From contig JAPPJA010000378.1 of assembly GCA_028874675.1 (NCBI GenBank), forward strand, positions 1-6,347: a stretch of 6,347 nt of DNA, in the 5' to 3' direction. Made by a program: the position numbers and the translations under genes. Shown in pieces: positions 1-4,873 of the stretch. The stretch is from Chloroflexota bacterium (GTDB lineage: Bacteria; Chloroflexota; Dehalococcoidia; Lucifugimonadales; UBA3495). The notes under the pieces were generated by a model, which worked only from the letters and a program-made list of their open reading frames with translations, was not told where the DNA came from and ran no database searches. Each line of letters starts with the position of its first letter. Position 1 is the stretch's first letter.

Positions 1-1
1 C

Positions 2-355
2 AATATGGATGAGGCCTTTCTGAGACGTTTGAACTTCGCCGTGGAGTTTCCCTTTCCGGACGAAGAACACCGGCTGCAGATCTGGCAGAAAGTCTTTCCA
101 CCGGAAGCTCCCCTGGGCCCTGATGTGGATTTTTCACTGGCTGCCCGCCAGTTCAGAATTTCGGGAGGCAGCATAAAGAATATCTCGCTGAATGCCGCCT
201 TCATGGCGGCCCAGGAAGGCGGCCCGATTCGGATGAATCACCTGGTCCAGGCGACCAGGCGCGAATACGTGAAGATGGGAAAGCTCCAGTCGGTCCAGGA
301 ATTCGGCGCAGATTTTCACCTGGCGCCAGCCAGCGGTCTCGCAACCGGCGGCTGA
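2..355 (+). CDS. AAA+ ATPase, C-terminal part (Afp15-like), 5' truncated by window edge
   Basis: Only the last 117 codons are visible; the gene enters from the left and ends at TGA 353-355. The first residues read NMDEAFLRR, which matches the segment of AAA+ ATPases around the end of the core domain with paired arginines (arginine-finger region). It is followed by an FPFPDEEHRLQIWQ stretch typical of the start of the C-terminal helical lid, and then SGGSIKNISLNAAF, a sensor-2-like helix. The Walker A and B motifs must lie upstream, outside the window. In Afp/PVC-type injection systems such an ATPase (Afp15/Pvc15) is encoded next to the DUF4255 gene and is thought to help assembly or disassembly. 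That role here rests on family knowledge and on its position just before the DUF4255 and sheath genes. The ending is rich in Gly and Ala and looks like an unstructured tail. The AAA+ call is secure; the exact role is inferred. Confidence 0.88.
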   Translation, partial: NMDEAFLRRLNFAVEFPFPDEEHRLQIWQKVFPPEAPLGPDVDFSLAARQFRISGGSIKNISLNAAFMAAQEGGPIRMNHLVQATRREYVKMGKLQSVQEFGADFHLAPASGLATGG

Positions 356-410
356 ATAGACTCGGAACGCCTTAGCAGAGAAAACGCCTTCAAGGAACAG
401 GACAGCGGTA

Positions 411-1238
411 TTGTTTGCGGAGATAGACGACAGCATCCGGCGCCTGCTGGTGGAAAAGGGCAACCTGGATAACGGCGAGGTGGACATCGCCTTCCAAATG
501 CCCACGAGGCAGTGGGAAGCAAGTATTTCTCGACCGACCATTAACGTGTACCTGTTCGATATCAGGGAGAACACCGAGCTCAGAAACCCGAATCCCTGGG
601 TATTACGGCAGGGACCAGGCAATACGGCAATCAAGAGCAGGGCAGAGATTCGCATGGACCTGACTTACAAAATCGCAGCCTTCGCCACCACGGTCGAGGA
701 CGAGCACCGGTTGCTCGCCAGGACTTTGGTGACCCTGCTGCAAAGTCCTGTGCTTCCCCAAGAGGTATTGGACAGTTCACTGGCTGGGCAGGACATACCC
801 GGGTCGGTAGTGTCCGGCGCTGTTACCCAGAACGGGGCAGATTACTGGAACGCCATGAATAACGACGTGAGACCAACGCTTGACTACCGTGTCACCACGC
901 GAATTGACCTCAGCCAGGAGATTGAAGTCGGGCTCGCGCTGACCTCCCGCAGCCTGGTGAGCGGAAAGGATGCTCAAAGGGAGGACGGAGCAGAAGCCGC
1001 CAGGCGATTCAGAATCGGAGGAAGGATTCACCGAAGGGAAGACCCCGAAGATGGCCTTGCCGGAGCGCTGGTGTGCCTGGTTGAAAGGGGGTTAGACACG
1101 ACAACCGACCAGCTTGGACGGTTTGTGTTCAGCAGGGTTCCCGCGGGTTCCTACACTCTGGAAGTCAGCGCGCCCGGGATGGAAAAGGTTAATTCGGCCA
1201 TCCGGGTGCCCAGCCCCGAATACGATGTGGCAATTTGA
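411..1238 (+). CDS. DUF4255 (Pvc16/Afp16-type) tail-completion protein with C-terminal carboxypeptidase-regulatory-like domain
   Basis: 275 residues. Residues 1 to about 185 carry the DUF4255 pattern: IDDSIRRLL near the start, then VDIAFQMPTRQW, RPTINVYLFDIREN and a later LDYRVTTRIDL. In Afp-type systems this family (Afp16/Pvc16) acts at the tail end and affects tube/sheath length and completion. Residues about 197-275 form a separate small domain: an IGGRI strand, a D-x-x-G-R-F turn (DQLGRFVFSRVPAGSYTLEV) and further strands. This is the layout of carboxypeptidase-regulatory-like Ig folds, which are surface or adhesion modules rather than enzymes. TTG at 411 is chosen because the frame has a TAG at 357-359 and no ATG, GTG or TTG between, and because family members begin just before the IDDS motif. 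A weak AAGGA at 392-396 lies 14 bases upstream. The gap to the ATPase is 55 bases and to the sheath 74 bases, consistent with one operon. Confidence 0.9.
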   Translation: MFAEIDDSIRRLLVEKGNLDNGEVDIAFQMPTRQWEASISRPTINVYLFDIRENTELRNPNPWVLRQGPGNTAIKSRAEIRMDLTYKIAAFATTVEDEHRLLARTLVTLLQSPVLPQEVLDSSLAGQDIPGSVVSGAVTQNGADYWNAMNNDVRPTLDYRVTTRIDLSQEIEVGLALTSRSLVSGKDAQREDGAEAARRFRIGGRIHRREDPEDGLAGALVCLVERGLDTTTDQLGRFVFSRVPAGSYTLEVSAPGMEKVNSAIRVPSPEYDVAI

Positions 1239-1300
1239 ACAAGGCAGGCTGCCTATTCAGAGTCCCGGTACAGGTTAATTCCCGAATAGTTAATCGAATC

Positions 1301-1306
1301 AGGAGG
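1301..1306 (+). promoter_or_regulatory. Strong ribosome binding site for the sheath gene
   Basis: A perfect AGGAGG lies six bases before the ATG at 1313. It decides the sheath start. It shows that translation is built to begin at 1313, upstream of the in-frame TAG at 1421, and not at the internal ATG at 1439. The internal ATG has no Shine-Dalgarno at a workable distance: the nearest GGAG, at 1417-1420, is 18 bases away. Confidence 0.85.
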
Positions 1307-1312
1307 TAGAAC

Positions 1313-2902
1313 ATGCCCACGTATCTTTCCCCCGGCGTATATGTAGAAGAGGTCGATGGAGGCAGCAAACCCATAGCTGGTGTTGGAACCGCCGTGGCAG
1401 CCTTCGTCGGCTTTGCGGAGTAGGGCCCGGTCAACCAGATGACCCTGGTTACCAACTGGACCCAGTTTGTGGAGCAGTTCGGAGAATTCATGGATGGCTC
1501 CTACCTTGCTCACTCGGTGTACGGGTACTTCAACAACGGTGGCGGTCGCTGTTACATCATGAGAGTGGGAGGAGTTGATGACAGCGCGGCCGAAGGCGGG
1601 GATTCCGGGACTGCCTCCGCCGCAGCATTGCTGCCGGCCAACTCCGGCGCCGAGCTGAACACCCTGAGCGTCGCGGCCCTGGGAGATCCCGCGGGTCTGA
1701 CCATTGAAATTACGGATAGCCCTGCCCCGGAGGGCAGCGACACTCCCAATCCGGACCTGTTCAACCTGATCGTACGCCGTGGCGAGGAGCAGATAGAGTC
1801 CTTTGAGAATCTCTCCCTGGCGGGCGGCAGGGGCCGCAACGTACGAAACGTGGCTACGGTGGTCAACGAGCAGTCCACCCTGATCCGGGTCACGCTTCTC
1901 GAAGCGACGGCCGAAATGCCCCTGGCGGAGCGTCGCCCCCGGTCCGGGACCTACAGCATGACAGCCACTGAGGCGGCCATTGCTCCCGCTTCAAGCCAGG
2001 CCCTGGCAGTCTCTCCCCGGGACTTTGAAGGCAGCACCCCGGACCGGTCCGGAATGGGGGGCCTGGAAGTGGCGGACGACATAACCATGCTGGTAGTGCC
2101 CGATCTCATGGCAGCCTACGAGCGAGGAATGATCGACCTGGAAGGGGTGCAGGCGGTGCAGACGGCCATGATATCCCATTGCGAAAGGATGGGGGACAGG
2201 GTGGCCATACTGGACGCGCCGCCAGGGATGAAACCCCAGGAAATCCAGAACTGGAGAGTCAACATAGCAAACTACGACTCTTCCTACGCGGCCCTCTATT
2301 ACCCCTGGATTCGGGTTTTCGACCCCCTGGCCGGCCGAAGCACGCTGGTGCCGCCCTCCGGTCACATGGCGGGTATCTGGGCCCGAAACGACAACACCCG
2401 CGGAGTGCACAAAGCCCCGGCCAACGAGGTGATCGGCGGGGCGCTGGACACGGAATACCAGATTACGAGGGGAGAGCAGGATGGCCTGAATCCCGCCGGA
2501 ATCAACTGCATTCGAGCCTTCCCCGGAAGGGGGGTGCGAGTCTGGGGCGCCAGAACCCTCTCCAGCGACCCTTCGTGGACCTACCTTAACGTCCGCCGCC
2601 TGTTCAACATGGTTGAGAAGTCCATAGATAACGGGACCCAGTGGGTGGTATTTGAACCAAACGACTTCGCCCTGTGGCAGCGGATCAACCGGACCGTGAC
2701 CGCGTTTCTGACCATGGTGTGGCGTTCCGGCGCGCTGTTCGGGGCGACGCCGGCGCAGGCCTTCTACGTCAAGTGCGACGAAGAGACCAATCCACCCGAG
2801 GCGCGGGACCTGGGAATGGTTACTGTTGAAATCGGTATTGCCCCGGTCAAGCCCGCGGAGTTCGTGATCTTCCGCATATCCCAGTGGGCCCCCGAGGCCT
2901 AG
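1313..2902 (+). CDS. Contractile tail sheath protein, interrupted by an in-frame TAG at codon 37
   Basis: The sheath polymer surrounds the inner tube and contracts to drive it into the target. The start at 1313 reads MPTYLSPGVYVEEV, the classic opening of phage/eCIS sheath proteins, then runs to GFAE at residues 33-36, where TAG (1421-1423) stops it. The same frame resumes at GPVNQMTLVTNWTQF and stays open to TAG 2900-2902, for 529 residue positions in all. The uninterrupted part from ATG 1439 is 487 residues. Sheath hallmarks follow in order: GYFNNGGGRCYIMRVG, a variable middle domain, DDITMLVVPD near residue 255, GVHKAPAN near 364, VWGARTL near 410, FEPN and a C-terminal PVKPAEFVIFRI. Family members usually have a lysine at position 37, so AAG to TAG is one base change. 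The N-terminal strand is used to interlock neighbouring subunits in sheaths, so a product begun at 1439 would probably not assemble normally. Only one sheath gene is visible, while Afp has three. Confidence 0.93.
1421..1423 (+). other. In-frame TAG stop inside the sheath gene
   Basis: TAG lies between GAG (E36) and GGC (G38) of the sheath frame. The frame is not shifted, since family-like sequence continues on both sides. It is a point nonsense change, a base-call error or a recoded codon. TAG also ends the sheath itself (2900-2902), the tube (3390-3392), the chaperone (3767-3769) and the DUF6760 gene (3922-3924), so general readthrough would extend all of these. Confidence 0.9.
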
Positions 2903-2951
2903 GTAATTCAGTCCAACCCTGACGAGTTTTCAAGAAGGAGTGTGACAGGAA

Positions 2952-3392
2952 GTGGCAGAGAGAGATCCCTTAATTGGCGCACGTTTTGCCCTGGATGTGG
3001 ACGGGGTGGTATCGGCATTCTTCTCCAACGCATCCGGCTTCAATAACACCTCGGAGGTGGTGACCCACCATGCCGTGGACGCCTCCGGCCGGTCCGTGGT
3101 GCAAAAGATACCCGGGGACCTGGTATGGGACGACATCACCCTGTCCCGGGGCATAACCGACGACAAGGCGCTGTGGGACTGGCGGCAGAAGGTCCTGGAC
3201 GGAGACGTGAGCGGAGCCCGGGCCAATGGTTCGGTCATCATGTACAACCAGTCGGGCGAAGAGGTAGCCAGGTTCAACTTCACCAACGGCTGGCCTTCCA
3301 GCTGGAAGGGTCCGGACCTGGGAGCCGAAGACCAGACCGTCGCCGTGGAAGAAATCACCATTACGCATGAAGGCCTGGAGAGGGTGAGTTAG
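2952..3392 (+). CDS. Tail tube protein (phage T4 gp19-like family, Afp1-type)
   Basis: 146 residues, the usual length of eCIS inner tube proteins. The subunits stack in hexameric rings to form the rigid tube that the sheath pushes through the target envelope and that may hold cargo. Supporting motifs are RFALDVDGVVSAFFSNASGF at the N-terminus, a central IPGDLVWDDITLSRGITDD, LWDWRQKVLDG, and a C-terminal VEEITITHEGLERV, all characteristic of the T4 gp19-like 'phage tail region' family. The start is GTG at 2952, with AAGAAGGAG at 2932-2940, 11 bases away; no ATG competes in the frame. It follows the sheath by 49 bases and is followed two bases later by the chaperone gene. Compared with the second tube protein at 4057 it lacks the N-terminal extension, which fits a main tube subunit. 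Confidence 0.93.
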   Translation: MAERDPLIGARFALDVDGVVSAFFSNASGFNNTSEVVTHHAVDASGRSVVQKIPGDLVWDDITLSRGITDDKALWDWRQKVLDGDVSGARANGSVIMYNQSGEEVARFNFTNGWPSSWKGPDLGAEDQTVAVEEITITHEGLERVS

Positions 3393-3394
3393 CG

Positions 3395-3769
3395 ATGCTT
3401 CGCACCGAGCATGAATTTACGCTGCCCAAGGGATACGTGGACCGGGAAGGCACGGTCCACCGGACCGGAGTGATGCGCCTGGCAACGGCAATGGATGAAA
3501 TTACGCCCATGCGCGACGCCAGGGTCAAGAACAACGAGGCGTACCTGACGATCATCATCCTTTCCAGGGTGATCACGCAGCTGGGTTCCGTTAAGGACGT
3601 GAACACCGGCGTCATCGAGAATATGTTCACGGCGGACCTCACCTATCTCCAGGAGTTCTATCGCAGCATCAACGAGGGTGGAGACTCGCTGGGACTGGTG
3701 GCGTGCCCCAGCTGCGAGACGGAATTTGAGGTCCAGCCGGGGGAATTAATGGCGCTGGTGGAGGCATAG
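3395..3769 (+). CDS. T4 gp41-like baseplate/tail assembly chaperone
   Basis: 124 residues. The opening FTLPKGYVDREGTVHRTGVM followed by RLATAMDEI, RDARVKNNEAYLTIIILSRVITQLG and FTADLTYLQEFYRSIN is the pattern of the small protein usually labelled T4-type baseplate hub assembly chaperone or phage tail assembly protein, which recurs after the tube gene in eCIS loci. It is expected to act in the cytoplasm during assembly and not to remain in the particle; this is family knowledge, not shown here. The C-terminus carries a single CPSC pair (C104 and C107) inside ACPSCETEFEV, a half zinc-ribbon-like element that could bind metal if it dimerises or pairs with another protein. ATG at 3395 has GGAGAGGG at 3377-3384 upstream, within the end of the tube gene. 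Its TAG overlaps the next start. Confidence 0.85.
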   Translation: MLRTEHEFTLPKGYVDREGTVHRTGVMRLATAMDEITPMRDARVKNNEAYLTIIILSRVITQLGSVKDVNTGVIENMFTADLTYLQEFYRSINEGGDSLGLVACPSCETEFEVQPGELMALVEA

Positions 3770-3924
3770 TGGTCTATCCGCTGGAAAGGCTTTACGAGGA
3801 AATGGCCTATCTGGCCTATCACCTTCACTGGGCGCAGGACCAGCTACTGGACATGGAACATTCCGACCGGCTGAGGTGGGTTGAAGAAGTGTCCAAGATA
3901 AATCAACGGCTTAACGAGGGATAG
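3769..3924 (+). CDS. DUF6760-type small eCIS protein
   Basis: 51 residues, beginning MVYPLERLYEEMAYLAYHLH and ending SKINQRLNEG. This matches the short family I know as DUF6760, which sits directly after the gp41-like chaperone in many eCIS loci: an YPLxRLYEExAYxAYHxHW block, a D/E-rich linker, then a helix with an RxRWVEEVxxIN pattern. The function is unknown. The content is almost wholly helical and amphipathic with no membrane segment, so a partner of the chaperone or baseplate is a reasonable guess. GTG at 3769 shares its G with the chaperone's TAG, which suggests translational coupling. The frame is -1 relative to the chaperone. It is too short for ordinary ORF cut-offs and easy to miss. 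The start is supported by the family's usual beginning right before the YPL motif. Confidence 0.85.
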   Translation: MVYPLERLYEEMAYLAYHLHWAQDQLLDMEHSDRLRWVEEVSKINQRLNEG

Positions 3925-3962
3925 CCAAAAAGTCCCCGTGAAGCCTGAGAGTTCAGAAATAG

Positions 3963-3994
3963 GCCCGGCCAGCGCCAGCCAAAACTGGTCGGGC
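3963..3994 (+). other. GC-rich hairpin, first of a tandem pair
   Basis: GCCCGGCCAG (3963-3972) pairs with CTGGTCGGGC (3985-3994) as a 10-bp stem with one G-U wobble and a 12-base loop. It lies in the 132-base gap between the DUF6760 gene and the second tube gene. No T-run follows, so it is not a canonical intrinsic terminator. It could act in mRNA stability or partial termination. Confidence 0.5.
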
Positions 3995-3995
3995 A

Positions 3996-4022
3996 GCGCC
4001 CCCACCAAACGGCCGGGGGCGC
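3996..4022 (+). other. GC-rich hairpin, second of a tandem pair
   Basis: GCGCCCCC (3996-4003) pairs perfectly with GGGGGCGC (4015-4022), with an 11-base loop. It begins two bases after the first hairpin and ends 20 bases before the AGGAGG of the next gene. There is no U-tract, so the role is unclear: attenuation, RNA protection or control of the downstream ribosome binding site are all possible. Confidence 0.5.
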
Positions 4023-4041
4023 CGGACATGAAAATTCTTGC

Positions 4042-4049
4042 GGAGGAGG
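4042..4049 (+). promoter_or_regulatory. Strong ribosome binding site selecting a TTG start
   Basis: GGAGGAGG ends seven bases before TTG 4057. This spacing makes TTG 4057 the clear start of the second tube gene, despite the rare start codon. The nearby ATG at 4028 is in another frame and ends after ten codons. Confidence 0.75.
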
Positions 4050-4056
4050 AAATCTC

Positions 4057-4590
4057 TTGACCACCTCTTCGTATGCGTTGTCGGCAGCCAGAACGGCGGC
4101 GCCTGGCCTGACGAGTACCTTCTACGGAAGGATTGACGAGCTGGCTTCCAACAGGTTTGCCGTGGACGTGGAAGGTCTCCTGGTGGCGGTTTTCACCGGG
4201 TGCTCGGGGCTGAGCGCGGAAATTGAAGTGGAAACCTACCAGGAGGGAGGCCTGAACGACTATGAGCACAAGCTGCCCGGCAGGACGAGCTACGGCAATA
4301 TCAGCTTGACCGGCGGGGTGGGAAACTCCATCTTCATGTGGGACTGGTTCCACCGGGCCGCGGTGGGGGAAGTGAGGCGCAGGGACATTTCCATCGTAAT
4401 GTACATGAGGAACAACTTTGAAGCCATGCGATGGAACCTGACTGGGGCTATTCCGGTGGCGTGGGAAGGACCGGAATTCGACGCTGAAAGCGAAGAGGTC
4501 ACTGTCCACAGCCTGGAGATTGCCCATAACGGAATTTCGCTGAGCCCGCCGGCGCTGGCGGTCAAGGCCCTGCTTATGGCGGTTGGCTGA
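4057..4590 (+). CDS. Second tail tube-like protein (gp19 family, Afp5-like tube/baseplate adaptor)
   Basis: 177 residues. A 20-residue Ser/Ala-rich N-terminal extension precedes a gp19-type fold: FYGRIDELASNRFAVDVEG, LVAVFTGCSGLSAEIEVETY, KLPGRTSYGNISLTGGV, FMWDWFHRAAVGEV, RDISIVMYM and a C-terminal VTVHSLEIAHNGISL. The match to the tube protein at 2952 lies in the same motifs (RFAxDVxG, LPGxxxYxNISLxxG, WDW), so the two are diverged paralogues. In Afp-type particles such extra tube proteins form the tube start next to the baseplate (Afp5-like). Assigning this one to that place is inference from the extension, position and family knowledge. The chain ends in a hydrophobic LAVKALLMAVG tail, longer than that of the main tube protein. 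It ends at TGA 4588-4590, after which no gene follows for about 280 bases. Confidence 0.88.
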   Translation: MTTSSYALSAARTAAPGLTSTFYGRIDELASNRFAVDVEGLLVAVFTGCSGLSAEIEVETYQEGGLNDYEHKLPGRTSYGNISLTGGVGNSIFMWDWFHRAAVGEVRRRDISIVMYMRNNFEAMRWNLTGAIPVAWEGPEFDAESEEVTVHSLEIAHNGISLSPPALAVKALLMAVG

Positions 4591-4631
4591 AAGGTCCCCA
4601 GGCTGCCAACAGCAGCCCATACCCTGCCGCA

Positions 4632-4774
4632 CTAGTACTCAGTCAAGGCTGTAATGATAGGAAACGATCCGTTCGCCCAGAGCTTGTCGAAAGGCCATCC
4701 GCTGGTGGTTCGACAGGCTCACTAGGAACGGAATTTCGTACAACCCGTTTATTTCTGGCTTGACTCCGTACTAG
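4632..4774. repeat. MITE-like element with nested inverted repeats
   Basis: The outer arms are CTAGTACTCAGTCAAG (4632-4647) and CTTGACTCCGTACTAG (4759-4774); as reverse complements they match at 14 of 16 positions. The inner arms, 4669-4691 and 4709-4731, match at 17 of 23, with a GAGCTTGTCGAA / TTCGACAGGCTC core and CCGTTC/GAACGG ends around a 17-base centre. The GAGCTTGTCGAA core resembles an inverted repeat I recall as dispersed in many bacterial genomes. CTAG at both ends might be a 4-bp target duplication; because CTAG is its own reverse complement, it cannot be told from the end of the arms. There is no coding frame inside, so any movement would need a transposase from elsewhere. Confidence 0.6.
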
Positions 4775-4793
4775 CTGGCTGTTTAATCCGATG

Positions 4794-4830
4794 CCCATGC
4801 CCCGCCTGCGTTTTTCAATGCGGTCATGGG
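4794..4830. other. Imperfect hairpin before the long right-hand gene
   Basis: CCCATG (4794-4799) pairs with CATGGG (4825-4830), and an inner CCGC pairs with GCGG, with a small bulge and a T-containing loop. A perfect palindrome, GGTCCGGACC, follows at 4834-4843. Together with the repeat element these fill most of the gap between 4591 and 4873. I see no promoter I would defend. The T-run lies in the loop, so this is not a classical terminator. It covers the alternative ATG at 4826 of the downstream gene. Confidence 0.35.
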
Positions 4831-4873
4831 GCTGGTCCGGACCCAGTTATGGCATTTAATTCGCAGCACGTTT

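Noticed and set aside
134..655. 173-residue open frame on the - strand
   Set aside because: It is antisense to the ATPase end and the start of the DUF4255 gene, both recognised families.
1242..1254. AGGCAG/CTGCCT inverted repeat after the DUF4255 gene
   Set aside because: The spacer is a single base, so it cannot form a hairpin with the full stem, and no T-run follows; too weak to call a terminator or operator.
1421..1423. TAG as a reassigned sense codon (alternative genetic code)
   Set aside because: TAG is the natural end of the sheath, tube, chaperone and DUF6760 genes in the same window; reading it as sense would extend each beyond its family length.
4028..4060. Ten-codon ATG frame as a leader peptide before the second tube gene
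   Set aside because: It overlaps the strong ribosome binding site and start of the tube gene, has no ribosome binding site of its own and no regulatory codon run; probably chance.
3844..4632. 262-residue open frame on the - strand
   Set aside because: It covers the strongly supported second tube gene and part of the DUF6760 gene on the other strand and has no motif of its own.
4826..4873. ATG 4826 as the true start of the long gene
   Set aside because: It lies within a hairpin and lacks a ribosome binding site, and the added 16 residues look unlike the acidic start at 4874. It is not excluded, since 4874 also lacks a clear ribosome binding site.
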